From: Paratinospora sagittata
Lineage: Eukaryota > Streptophyta > Magnoliopsida > Ranunculales > Menispermaceae
Length of the DNA stretch: 64,000 nt
NCBI GenBank assembly: GCA_035771175.1
Contig: CM069592.1
Span: 40,068,198-40,132,197, forward strand
Direction: 5' to 3'
A program made the position numbers and the translations under genes. Every line of letters begins with the position of its first letter. Position 1 is the first letter of the stretch. Below the pieces are notes generated by a model. It did no database searches. It saw nothing but the letters and a program-made list of their open reading frames with translations, and had not been told where the DNA came from. Shown here in pieces: positions 27,801 to 38,504 of this stretch.

Positions 27801-30800
27801 GAGAGAGAGAGAGAGAGAGTGAAGGCAAATCTAAAAAACTATCCTGCAATAATTTAAATAAATAAATAAATAAAAACCCTTAAAATTGAAAGAGTCCATC
27901 CAAACTCCAAAATAGGAGTCTTCCATTTTTATATACAATATAAGATAAGATTTGGGGAATTCCATTTCAACCAATTCGGAAGTTTTTTTTGTCAAAAAAA
28001 TGGCATCTTAGAGAAGTATAGAGAAACTTCATTAAAATGTTGGGAAGATCCATCCATCAAATGTTAGAGCAAATATGAATATGAGCATAAACTTACAAAC
28101 TAAATTATAAAAAGATAACAGTCCAAAGTATATAGAAGATTTATAGCCCAAGTAATGCTTGAACAATATTGTATGAGCAGCAAATGTAAAAATTTATATT
28201 CTTAATGTATATAGGAGATTTATGGGAAGATTACATAGTTTATAGTAACATATTATTTTCTTCATAAAAATTTAAATTAATATTAGAATTTTTTTAATAT
28301 TATTTTTGAGCATCAATCATGTGTGTATTCTTTGCAAACAAAATTCAAGTTAGCTTTGTTTTTGTTTGATATTTTTAAATTTAAAAGTTAGAAAAAAAAT
28401 TTAAACATTTTATAGAGTTTTGTAAATTATTTTGATTTTACCTAACTCTAACAAAATTTTATATCTGGAAAGGTCCCTCGGTTTCACATATGGACGTCAA
28501 TAACATTCAATGAACACAACTTGTGTGTTGTGGATGAGGTTTCGTTCCTTGAGACCCTTTGCGCTTCTTTACCATGTCCTTTCAAAACCAAAATGTGCTT
28601 GGTCTTCTCGACCCCGTCCTTTCAAAACCAAAATGTGCTTGGTCTTCTCGACCCCGTCCTTTCAAAACCAAAATGTGCTTGGTCGGATCAATCTAGTGCA
28701 CTTTTTTTTTAATCTATTTGAAGTGCCCTCAGGTGCAGGAGGTGCTTCCATTTTAATTAATTCTGTACATGGATTAAAAAATTTTATAAAAAAAAAAAGC
28801 AACATAGATTTGGAGGAGTTCTAAGATGAGGGACTAAAACAATGTAAGTGTTCACATTTGCCTTCTCCATACAAATAAATCATATGTTTCAAAAGCTTTT
28901 ACACATTGAGCTCAAGGAAACCTTCATGCACTTCATGAAACACAAATAAAACTTGTAGAGCCTAAGGAGTTCTACAACTGTAGATACAGACTACAGAGCA
29001 CACGAAGGCATTCTAATGAATAACAATATTAAGTTAGCATAATTCATGAAACAGTAATTATACTTGAAAGGTGAAACTGAAGTTGTTAGATCATACAGTG
29101 TAAGTGCTAGACTTATGTTTGTGAAACAACATTACCCCACATTAGAAACATAAATCGTTTAAGTTGAAGAAAAGCAAAGAGATTTGTACCCCAGGGCCAC
29201 CAGAAATTCCTGTCTTAGAGTCGCCCGTTTTAGCATAAAGCCATTGAGGAGAAAGTGGTATACTGTTCTCTGATGTCATTTGATCTGCATCAATTTCAAA
29301 AAGAAACCAGAAAGATTGAATTGCCTATCTATGTCAAGATACATGACAATCATAAAAATGAAGAACAAAGGAGCACACCTTTTGACTCTTCGAGAAAACC
29401 CAAAAGCACCTTTTCTCTATTATTTACACTTGAAGCCTCCTCTGGAGTGAAACAGAACATATATATCAAGCTAAATCACACGCCATAACTTATACTTGAA
29501 CAGTTTGAAGCACAATAGTGAACTATTAAACTAACCTAGCAATTAAAGCATTTCACATTTGGGGAAAAAAGAAGAAGATAAAAGCAATATTTCTGCCATA
29601 GCTTTTAAGATAAAAACATAAGTTCATCATAAAGGATGTCTAATATCTCAGTTCTCAAATATATATGGTTGCCTAAACTAATCCTGTTGACCATTCATTT
29701 CTACATAAATCTAAGACTTCCCAAAATCTATGACTCCCTAAAATCTAGTCTTAATACCTCAACTTCAATCCCGTTTGGTCTTTGTTCACAGAATCACAAA
29801 CACAAACTAACGACATCCTAGACAAAGAAGAATAAGTAATACATCAAAAAATACCATGAGCAATTCACAAGTTCTTTACAAAGCATGTGATGTTTTCAAG
29901 TCAATCAGGCGTCCGTGCTCTACAAGCATGAGATCACTCTCTAAATTGGTAGAAAACGTTACAACATGAATAATACTTGCATATGTGCTTAAAGTTGAAG
30001 ATCATGGCAACACATTTTATAAAGAAGGAAAAGCCTCAAATAAAAGACCTTCATAGTTGCACCAAAAAAGAAAGACCTTCATAGTGTTTTTTGTTTTCAA
30101 TTTCTTATTAGGTTGTCAAATTTATATATATGGTATAATCAAGCATGTGAAAGCTATGATGATACCAAGTTAAAGCACCTTGAAACAGTTAGAATGCTAA
30201 TTAAAGTAGAAAAAAAAAAAAAAACGACAGATAGAGGAGGTTGTTAGGAATTGAGTTGGGGTAATTCATATGAAGCGGTCACTTGTCAAAAAAACAAATA
30301 AATAAACATCAGCTGAAAATTAACCAAATACCAAAAACTTCTGTTGCACACTCCTGCCACTGACTGAAACACGTGAGAAATTTTAGGGACGAAAGGGTGA
30401 ACTTAAGTCTAGAAAATTCTTAACCAAGTGCAAACACCTAGATTGCATTCAAGTGAAGTAAACCATCTACACAAGACCATTAGCAGGAAAACAGTCATAC
30501 AAGACTTGCCATCAAGAAGAAACACCCTAAGTATTAGCAAGCAAAGGCATCTGAATAACAGAAAGCTAACGTAAACTAAAGTGACCAAGTTTATTCAACT
30601 CGTTAAAATTATGCATCGCCTTGATGTCTATGCTCAAACCTAGCCAAACAGCACAAGTTTCTGATCGGAACGATTCAAGAAACGCCTATATTAACGACCG
30701 AATTCGTAGTCCTACAATTCCAAACTCCAATACAATAATCAAGACTACTCAAGAACGCCTAAACTCCACATCAAACTGTAACTGGCGTTCAAGACTAACA

Positions 30801-31255
30801 GTTCTAAAGATTAACAAGATTACAATCATCAACTTCCACGCGATCATCAGAGCAACATTGAAGGCCTATATTAACGACTGAATTCGTATTCCTACAATTC
30901 CAAACTTCACTTCACTACCATAATCAAGACTATTCGAGAACGCCTAGTCCATATCAAACCGAAACAGAGGTTCAAGATTAACAATCTTGAAGATTAACAA
31001 GATTAGTAGATTATTCTTCTAAAAAAAAAACAAGATTAGTAGATTACGATCACCAGCTACGAAGCGATCAGTAGAGCAACATTGAATCCATTAACTTCAA
31101 AACAACAAAACAAATAACACTAAATCGATAAAAAAAAAAAAAGAAAGAAAAATCGTGCATCATCTACGATCTTAATGACCTTTAACAGACGAAGACTTGT
31201 TTCCCGCTTTTAATAAGAGATAATTCTCCGGTAGATCAGTTTTTTCCGCAGCCAT
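18193..31255 (-). CDS. EXA1: GYF domain protein, EXA1-like (GIGYF type)
   Basis: Ten exons on the minus strand: 31255-31180, 29284-29190, 25721-24852, 23640-23541, 23456-23295, 23184-22447, 22321-20162, 20088-20013, 18854-18721 and 18542-18193, about 1586 aa. Arabidopsis EXA1 is an eIF4E-binding, GYF-containing translational regulator and a host factor for potexviruses. Visible features: [12 protein letters not shown] (exon 2); the charged block [15 protein letters not shown] and [16 protein letters not shown] (exon 3); a GYF domain at about residues 556-611 with [13 protein letters not shown] and WFDQGFFG; a long Gln-rich helical region in exon 7; and a C-terminal [15 protein letters not shown]. 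The eIF4E motif YxxxxLL reads FSRAKLL (residues 297-303), so Tyr is Phe. The exon 7/8 junction is uncertain: the better-looking acceptor at 20101 breaks the frame, while AAG|TG at 20088 keeps it. Introns 1 and 2 are large (1.9 and 3.5 kb). Confidence 0.9.
24735..24811. repeat. (GA)n microsatellite next to EXA1 exon 3
   Basis: About 70 bp of mostly GA repeat (CT on the sense strand), some 40 bp downstream of the exon 3 donor. The duplicated copy has a shorter version at about 35310-35350, so the tract changed length after duplication. Confidence 0.9.
26512..26722. mobile_element. Possible hAT-type MITE in EXA1 intron 2
   Basis: Begins TAGGCCTCATTTGGTTTG and ends CCAACCAAATATAGCCTTA. The ends form an imperfect inverted repeat (AAGGCT-T-TTTGGTT) enclosing A/T-rich DNA. 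No convincing 8-bp target duplication was seen. Confidence 0.4.
27048..27237 (+). mobile_element. tRNA-derived SINE in EXA1 intron 2
   Basis: The head contains a box A-like GGAGTTGGTAAAGAAGTGG and a box B-like GGTTCCAAGTTCAACTC about 25 bp apart, as in tRNA-derived SINEs. The body (TTGCCACTGCC, GGGATTAATGGGTCA, GATGGAGCTAATTATACAAC) matches the truncated copy at 7419-7555. It ends ATTGTTCC-TTCTC and an A-rich tail near 27222-27237. It lies antisense to the gene. The target duplication is unclear, with only short ATTATTATT strings on both sides. Confidence 0.75.
28576..28684. repeat. 40-bp tandem repeat in EXA1 intron 2
   Basis: About 2.7 copies with no visible mismatches. The unit begins GTCCTTTCAAAACCAAAATG and continues GCTTGGTCTTCTCGACCCC; copies start at 28576, 28616 and 28656. 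Forty is not a multiple of three, so the open frame across it is not a constrained coding repeat. Confidence 0.9.
30684..31085. repeat. ~180-bp tandem duplication in EXA1 intron 1
   Basis: Two diverged copies. GCCTATATTAACGAC followed by CCTACAATTCCAAACT starts at 30684 and again at 30864. Both copies end with AGCAACATTGAA (near 30850 and 31075). The second has gained a short internal duplication (AAGATTAGTAGATTA). Confidence 0.75.
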
Positions 31256-31620
31256 TAGGACTGAGAATGCTTCAGAATCACGAGAAGGAATGAAAGAGCG
31301 AGATAGAGTAAGTTGAACGATTGCAAAGAAAGGCGAAGATATAGAGATGATGAACGAAAACTGAGAGTGTCGGAAACGTGAGAGAAGAAGCTAAGACCGC
31401 TTTGGACAATGAGAGGGAGATCTGGAATTGAAAGATTTCTAGGATTTTTGGAGTTTTGTAGGGTTTTTAAGCTTTCATTAACAGAGAAGAAGTGTTGCAG
31501 AGAACGAAAGAGAGGAAGGAGCGGAGAGGAGAGGAGAGGAGAGTGAGAGAGTGTGAGGCTTCGGTATTTTGGAGAGCTTAAAACCAACACTGAAAAACCT
31601 TTTAAACGGAAATTAAAATA
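31256..31620 (-). promoter_or_regulatory. EXA1-like 5'UTR and proximal promoter
   Basis: On the minus strand this region is CT-rich (CTCTCCTCTCCTC near 31520), includes AAACCCTAC and AAACTCC leader-like text, and ends at the ATG at 31255. A TTTAAAAGG string near 31600 lies where a TATA box could be. The segment is duplicated in inverted orientation at about 32615-32890. Confidence 0.5.
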
Positions 31621-32614
31621 TATACAAATTTTGTAGAATAAATTATTTTGACAATCTTTTTTTTAAAGAAAAATTATTAAGTAATGCAATCACACTTATA
31701 TTGGTGAAGAATATGTTACTAGTGTAATCAACGATACACGGGATATAATATAAATATTTTAGTATTGTGTTTTTATATTTTTTAAGTAATCCAAGTTTTA
31801 TTCATACCAGTTTACTTGCACCATATAGACTTTTCACTAAAAACCAAAACTGAACCGGATCTTAATCGGTTTTATGTTTCAAAAATCGAAATGGATTAAT
31901 ATATATGTGTATTTATGTTACTCCTAAGTTTAGCTCGACTCAATTTAAATCAGTTTTATAATGTATAATTGTTAAAGCAAATTGAACTCATTGGTTTTCT
32001 AAAATAAAAAATCGAAAAGTGAGCTATTCCCTTAGAAAATGAAACGAATGGATTGGTTTGATTTTTTAGTTTTGATGGTCCCATCGAACACCACTACTTG
32101 TAAGTGTCTCTTGTACATAACCACAATACAAGGGTTTCGTCCCAATAAAGATTGGGTCATCCCACCCGGTGAAGACAAAAATCTACTATTAAGACTCCAC
32201 TAGTAGGAATTGTTAATTATTCCTATTAACCTTAGGGATATATAATTTATTAACATCATGAAACATAAAAATAAATGTCGAGCGACTGCATTAAAATAAG
32301 GGTACTATTATAGAAGAAAAATGTTAATCTAGCTACAAAAAATATAACTTTAAGTGTAATTACACATTTATAATCATTAAATGAATGTGTGTTGCACATC
32401 TTAAAGTGTATAATAAAATATTTAATAATTATGCATGTGTAGTTATATTTAAAGTTTACAACTATTGTAAGCAAAATAACATTCCCTGCTTTAGAATAGT
32501 TACATCAAATTTATCTCCCTTGTACGGTTGATTATACTAACATATTTTTAACCAAGAAAGTGTTTTTAAAAAACTTGTCATGACAAATTGTTTTAGTTTG
32601 ATTATTCACAAAAA
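31621..32614. other. Spacer between inverted EXA1 5'UTR copies, with an AACCG-rich repeat
   Basis: AT-rich interval separating two divergently oriented copies of the EXA1 leader. At about 31830-32095 it holds a second copy of the repeat seen at 7100-7755, with AATCGGTTTTATGTTTCA and the TTGATGGTCCC-GAACACC end. No gene seen. Confidence 0.6.
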
Positions 32615-32890
32615 ATTGTATATATTTTAATTTTCATATAAAAGGTTTTTCAGTATGGTTTTTAAGTTTTCAAAAACCAAAGCCTCGACTCCGCTTCTTT
32701 TCTTCTCTGTTAATGAAAGCTTAAAAACCCTACAAAACTCCAAAAACCCTAGAAATCTTTCAATTCTAGATCTCCCTCTCATTAGCCAACGCGCTCTTAG
32801 CTTCTTCACTGACGTTTACGATACTCTCATTTTTCTGTTCTTCATCTCTATATCTTCGTCTTCCTTTCATTCGATCAACTTACTCTATCT
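32615..32890 (+). pseudogene. Inverted copy of the EXA1 promoter/5'UTR
   Basis: Reading on the plus strand, this repeats the leader of the gene at 31255: AAAAGGTTTTTCAGT, CTTCTCTGTTAATGAAAGC, CCTACAAAACTCCAAAAA, GAAATCTTTCAATTC and GATCTCCCTCTCATT. About 60 bp of CT-rich sequence is missing and there are many substitutions, so it is more diverged than the exon copies at 35236-37890. Similarity stops just before the position of the ATG. It keeps a TATAAAAGG at about 32637-32645. It could still act as a promoter pointing into the rearranged exons. Confidence 0.8.
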
Positions 32891-33160
32891 CACTCTCTAT
32901 CTCTCTCTTTCTCATTATATGACAAACACAAATATATAGATATATATGTATAAAAGTATACTTAAAAGAGATTCTTATATACGAATACTAATGGATGAAA
33001 AAGACTAATACGAATACTAATGGATGAGAATGAATGAGAAAGACTAATACGAATACTAACAGATGAGAAAGACTAAAGAGTAGTTAATGCACGTGTATAC
33101 GAATACTAATGGATGGGAAAGACTAAAGAATAGTTAACGCATGTGTATACGAATACTAAT

Positions 33161-33454
33161 ACCCCAATACACAGCACACCGCAGTGTCTAGTACCCTGAA
33201 TGTGATGAGTACCTCATACCGAACGTACCCCAGCCGTTATGTACCACATAATATTGTTACATTCCAGTACACAGCCCACCGCAGTATCTAGTACCCGAGA
33301 TCATTTGTCCACAGGGCCTCCCCATATTCGAACTCGAAACCTCTTAAAGTTTGATTTCGCAATCTGAGTAACCACTAAAAATGAGGTATGCTCGGTATGA
33401 GGTACCCATCACATCCCAGGATACTAGACACTGCAAAATGCTATGTACTGGGGT
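33161..33454. mobile_element. Foldback/MITE-like element with tRNA-like segment
   Basis: About 60-bp terminal inverted repeats. The left end begins ACCCCAATACACAGC and runs through GCAGTGTCTAGTA to GGTACCTCATACCG-like text; the right end is its imperfect reverse complement, ending GTACTGGGGT. A third copy of the GCAGTATCTAGTACCC motif lies internally near 33279. On the minus strand 33325-33375 resembles a tRNA-derived promoter: TGGTTACTCAG (box A-like) and GAGTTCGAAT (box B-like). The element is missing from the matching place in the right direct repeat. Confidence 0.65.
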
Positions 33455-34394
33455 GTGACACGTATACGAATACTAATGGATGGGAAAGACTAATACGAAT
33501 AGAATACTAATGGATGAGAAAGACTAAAGAGTAGTTAATGCATGTGTATTCAAATTAGTATATATATATATATATATATGATAATCTTTATTACATATTA
33601 ATAAAATAGAATAAATTGTTACAAAATAATATAAATTTTTATCTTTTTTTTAATATGGTCAAATGGATAAAATTATTTAAAAATATAAATGAAGTAAATA
33701 GAGTAAAAATCGAAAGTTAGGAGAGTAGAATACGAAAAAGTTAAAAAAAAGCCAAATTATGAGCATAACTAAAAGTAGTTAGTTACAATCTTACTGTCTT
33801 GCCCCTGTTAATTATATAATTAAAACAAAAAAAAGACAAACTTTTTAGGTAGAAAAAAAGCTTTACTATCGACTATCAACGTGTTTTCATGATATATATA
33901 TATATATATACAATTTAAGTTATTACATAAACAATTTAAGTTATTGCATAAGCTTGATTATGCCTAAACTTATAATTTTTCGTCGTACGCGACGGCAGTG
34001 GCACCAGATAATTAAATCGATGTAATAGCACTGGATCATCTAATTGCACTTAAATAGTTTAATATTCAATATATGAGTTTTTAGTGTCATGATTTCAAAT
34101 TATTTATATTTGCGTCATTTATAAAGTTAAAACTCTTTAATTTACAGCGTTTTATTTTTGTGTAAATTTTTAAATTATTTATTATTTTTTAACATAAACC
34201 GGTTAAATAAATATATTTTAAAAAATACATTTATAAATAATTTGATAATATATTTATTTTAAGAAATATTTTTTTTACTATTTTTAACTTTTTTTTATTC
34301 GGTAAGTTTCAGCCTCATTTTATTTATGTAAACTAATTTATATATATATATATATTTATGTTATAAAGTCAGTACTTCTTATTTACGGTGTTCT

Positions 34395-34835
34395 GGTTTT
34401 ATAATAATATAGTCACGGCTCCCGCGAAAACAAGAGTTTCTGTTGAACTCTAAGAACTTTACTGGGAACCGATAAGGAAAGTTTCGTTTGCATGTAAATT
34501 ACTAGAAATCTGAGCCAATAAGGAAACTTTGATTGCCTATAAAGTCTCTAACGAGACTAACTAAACCCCTTTCTTTATATATTTCCTTCACTCTCCATCC
34601 TCCTTCTCCTTCCTTTATATATTTCCTTCACTCTCCATCCTCCTCCTTCCTTTCTATTCTCTTCCATTAATCTTAAGTTTCTTTTATCTCCTTTCTCTTC
34701 TCTTCCATTGAGGGCAACAACAAGCTTCTGTGGTCGGAAAGTTCTGCTTTAACGGCGGAACGGAACCGCCTCCAGAACCACCAACACCAGCAATATCTTC
34801 TTCCCGATCTTTCTCAATCCGTAATTCTGAGACTC
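34395..34835. other. Gene-like insert unique to the left direct repeat
   Basis: R lacks this block. It contains a ~48-bp tandem duplication (CCTTTATATATTTCCTTCAC then TCTCCATCCTCC) typical of a CT-rich plant leader, followed by a GC-richer stretch at 34707-34825 that is open in one frame (reads ...LLWSESSALTAERNRLQ...). It looks like a captured promoter/5' exon, but I do not recognise the source. Confidence 0.35.
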
Positions 34836-34915
34836 AATTTTTTACACACCTTTAAAATTAAAATAAAATAAATATAAATTATAAAATATAATTATTAATC
34901 CCGCATGTACACTTT

Positions 34916-34918
<3 letters not shown>

Positions 34919-34970
<52 letters not shown>
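34919..34970. repeat. (TA)n microsatellite
   Basis: About 26 TA units. The matching spot in the right repeat (near 39259-39272) has a much shorter run. Confidence 0.9.
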
Positions 34971-34974
<4 letters not shown>

Positions 34975-35235
34975 CTTAAAGATAAATGTATAAGCAAGAT
35001 AGTGAGATTTTTATTTTTTTTTTGAAAAAAGATAGTGAGATATTGACAAGCTATATTTAATCTTTGGCTAAACTAACTACTCAGTAGGATGTCGAGAGTT
35101 TAATTTGGGTCGGTTTAATGTTTTAACCTAAGTTCAATTTAGATCGGTTTAATGTTTTAACCTAACTCAAACCAAATATGATCGGTTCTATTTTGTTTAC
35201 CTTAGATTGGTTTATTCCAATTATCAACATAAACT

Positions 35236-36524
35236 AAATGACATGATACAACCAATGCGGGTGTCAATTTTTTTATTTATTTTGGGGAGGGGCGAGGAGA
35301 AGGGGGAGGAGAGAGAGTGAGAGAGAGAGAGAGAGGGAGAGAGAGAGAAAGGGTGCACAAACTCATAAGGTTGGGAAAAAACAATGTCAAGCTTACCTCC
35401 TCTTCCGCTTCAGGAGTAACTAAGGCCAATGGCTTAAGCAACTTTAATTGTGTTATGGCAGGTACTTCCTCCAGACCATCAGGCATGCTATCAAAAGAAT
35501 TAAGAAGTCCCTGTTTCCGATAAATATCAAGGAGTTTTGCTCTTGAAAAGCAAAATGCATAAGCAGAAATGCTTGATTTCCTCTCTAAAATTTCACTCTT
35601 AGTTACAGAAGCAGCACCAATTGGACCTAACAGGTGGGGGCCTGCCAAGTGATGTGCTTCCGGTTATGCTTGACCTTCCTCGTCCTGCAGCGAACCCTGC
35701 ATTTGAACCCTCCAACCGTCCCCTCTCCATTCCAAACCCTGGTGCAGTTCGGTAGACTGATGACCCACTTGAATTAACTTCCAATCGATGGCGTGGCCTC
35801 CATTTATCTCGAGAATCAATTTCTCTGTCTAAGGCTGCACGATTGCCACCAACAATGGTTTGTTTGTTTATGTGGGCGTCCTCCTTCTCCGTGTCTATCC
35901 TCTTCTCAATCCGAGATTCTTTTTCTTTGTCCTCAGGACCCCATCTAGATGACCATTTGTTATCTCGTCGTGCTTCATGTCCAGAGTTATGACTAACAAC
36001 ATCATGCCGCCTATCAGAAGAAAGCAAACCCCGAGCCTCAACAGAGTCTCTACTCAAAACACTGTCAACACGTCGATCTTCTCTTCTGCGATCTCGTCTA
36101 CCAAGTAAGCCAGTTTCTCTTTCCTCTTCACGCCAGCGGCGACTACCTTGATTCTCAGGAGCATTCTTCCACCACTCCTTATCCTGAGATCCACATAAGT
36201 GTCGACCCTCTTTCTGGATGGAATTCGTAGACTTTCCAGGAGGCAATGGATTAAGCGATAGGACATCCTGTCAGACTCATATTTGAGATACACAATTAAT
36301 TCGAAAAAAGGGGCGAAGCATTAAAGTTTATCACTGTGATCAAAGAAGATGAGACAGAAACAAAGTTCGAAAAGACCAGTTCAATTTTCTAACTTTTCTA
36401 ACTAGTTTTACATACAGTCAAAAGAAAGAAGCTTTTTATCAGTAATCAACACAAATGCACTAGGTAAAACAAATATAAGAGCTTTAAAGAGTATAAAACT
36501 TTGCATATAACAAGAAAAGATGAG
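35236..36524 (-). pseudogene. Duplicated EXA1 exon 3 with flanking introns (fragment A)
   Basis: Copy of parent segment ~24660-25985 in the same orientation as the parent. Exon 3 copy is 36267-35397, 871 nt against 870 in the parent because one base is inserted near 35627 (GGACCTAACAGG for GGACCAACAGG), which shifts the frame after TSLGRPPP. Other protein changes are few (ENEG to ENQG, VVCH to VVSH, GSPP to GRPP, KQRL to KQGL, LLEP to LLKP). Splice sites and intron sequence are kept, so this is a DNA-level copy. With no start codon and a frameshift it cannot encode an EXA1-like protein. Confidence 0.93.
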
Positions 36525-36535
36525 CTTTAGAAAAG

Positions 36536-37890
36536 TTGTTGTTGATTGTTCCGTCACTGGTTATCATCCAAGTGTTCTTTCTTTCTTTTGGGAAAATTAT
36601 CTATCATAAGTACTTCGTTCAGTTATTATCTTCCTTTTGTTGTGCTTATGCCATGCTTCTTATTTTCAGACTACTCTTAACAATATACTAAAGGGAAAAA
36701 TCACCAGCAGTGGAGTATTCTATAACTCATCTACAGATAAAAGCCCGCGATTCAATGAAAATGTGACAGGTAATCATGATAAGTTATTACCTTTACTCAT
36801 ATTGGTCACAGATCTTTTGGTTCTTCATATGATGTTTTACCTCAAATCCCCAGGCATTGGAGAATTGATAACCACTGAGAGCAAACATGAGATATGCCCT
36901 CCTGCTAACACTGAAGGAACTCAAGAATGCATCCCAAATGGTATGGTAGATGCTGTACTAGAAAAACATTCTGGTGCTGATGGTGCCGATCCTTCAGAAA
37001 TGAATGTGCCAAATGGTAGGATGGAGTTCCCTTTCATTCTTTTGACACATTTTAATTGTTTTATAAAGTTAAACAATTCTGATAATTCCAATTCCTATTT
37101 CTGAAAGAGAGCTGCTTTGCTTCAGATTTGCCTTTGCCATCTTTTAAAGGTGAGAAGATGGCCACGGTTAGTGTTTTGGCCCAATGTGATGGCTTGATTG
37201 CAGCAGCTACCTGGGATGGTGATATTGGTGGGATGAGAGGGCTTGGCAATAGCTTATTTGATGCGGAGCATAAAACAAGCAACCTATCAGAAGAATCTTT
37301 CTCATTTAAGAATCCCAAGTTTCAAAATCAGCTATCTGCCTCCGCAGACATCAGTGCCGAGCTACCTGATGATTCTGGTACTCTATTTGATATATCATCA
37401 TACCAGGAGGGTCCTAGTAGCTGTAAGCCAAATTTGGAGAGCCATGCAGAAGCAAATTTATCAGAAAGGAGTACCCCACCGGAGGAGTTACGTTTATATT
37501 ATAGAGATCCTCAGGGAGATATCCAGGGACCTTTCCTTGGTGCTGACATCATTTCATGGTTTGATCTAGGTTTTTTTGGTACTGAGTTGCTTGTGTGTCT
37601 GTCCAATGCTCCGGAAGGAACACCTTTTCAAGAGCTTGGAGATGTCATGCCACATCTGACAAAACAAGCTTGTTCTGCTTCTTGTGGCCATGCTGTTTGT
37701 AAGCTCGAGCCTTCTAATGTGGTTGTAGGCAGTTCAATGGCTGGTATTGTGTCAACTGCTGTTCCTGAGTTTAATGATTTTACTAGTCATCAGTCCTGGA
37801 CACCATCTGAATATGAAGGTGTCTCAATTCACCCTGTTCAACCCGGAATATCTAGAGATGAAGGTTTGATGAAAACCTGTTCTTCTACCT
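36536..37890 (+). pseudogene. Duplicated EXA1 exons 4-6 including the GYF domain (fragment B)
   Basis: Inverted copy of parent segment ~22400-23773. Exon copies are 36670-36769, 36854-37015 and 37126-37863 with intact GT-AG sites, identical lengths and an open frame. The GYF domain reads [13 protein letters not shown] and WFDLGFFG (parent WFDQGFFG). Other changes: KSAR to KSPR, NESV to NENV, EKDS to EKHS, SFEG to SFKG, FDVE to FDAE, TKRA to TKQA, ASSG to ASCG, SNMV to SNVV. The visible intron 4 copy is unchanged. It joins fragment A head-to-head at 36524-36536 and stops in a TA run at about 37890. No own promoter, start or terminator is evident. Confidence 0.93.
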
Positions 37891-37902
37891 ATATATATAT
37901 AT

Positions 37903-38123
37903 GTATAAAAGTATACTTAAAAGAGTATTCTTATATACGAATACTAATGGATGGATGGGAAAGACTAAAGAGTAGTTAACGCACGTGTATACAAATACTA
38001 ATGGGAAAGACTAAAGAGTAGTTAACCCACGTGTATACAAATACTAATGGATGGGAAAGACTAATACGAATACTAATGGATGGGAAAGACTAAAGAGTAG
38101 TTAACACAGGTGTATACAAATTA

Positions 38124-38162
<39 letters not shown>

Positions 38163-38472
38163 AATCTTTATTACATATTAATAAAATATAATAAATTGTT
38201 GCAAAATAATATAAATTTTTATCTTTTTTTTTAATATGGTCAAATGGGTAAAATTATTTAAAAATATAAATGAGGTAAATAGAGTAAAAATCGAAAGTTA
38301 GGAGAGTAGAATACGAAAAAGTTAAAAAAAAAGCCAAATTATGAGCATAACTAAAAGAAGTTAGTTACAATCTTACTGTCTTGCCCCTGTTAATAATATA
38401 ATTAATACAAAAAAAAGACAAACTTTTTAGTTAGAAAAAAAGCTTTACTATCAACTATCAACGTGTTTTCAT

Positions 38473-38504
<32 letters not shown>

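Larger units (their letters stand above)
32945..35232. repeat. Left long direct repeat (L) flanking EXA1 fragments
   Basis: Starts TGTATAAAAGTATACTTAAA and ends TTATTCCAATTATCAACA. Most of it aligns with the right repeat at 37903-39464, for example GAATACGAAAAAGTTAAAA, CTTACTGTCTTGCCCCTGTT and GCGACGGCAGTGGCACCAGA. It opens with a minisatellite of a roughly 45-bp unit (ACGAATACTAATGGATG and GAAAGACTAAAGAGTAG). L holds two extra blocks absent from R: a foldback element at 33161-33454 and gene-like DNA at about 34395-34835. L and R share both endpoints, an LTR-like layout, but no primer-binding site or retroelement ORF was seen. Confidence 0.85.

Noticed and set aside
28510..28824. Repeat-peptide ORF in EXA1 intron 2
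   Set aside because: Created by the 40-bp tandem repeat; the unit is not a multiple of three and the frame rotates between copies.
35236..37890. A processed (retro) pseudogene of EXA1
   Set aside because: Introns and splice sites are present in the copies and no poly-A tract follows the last exon, so the copy was not made from mRNA.
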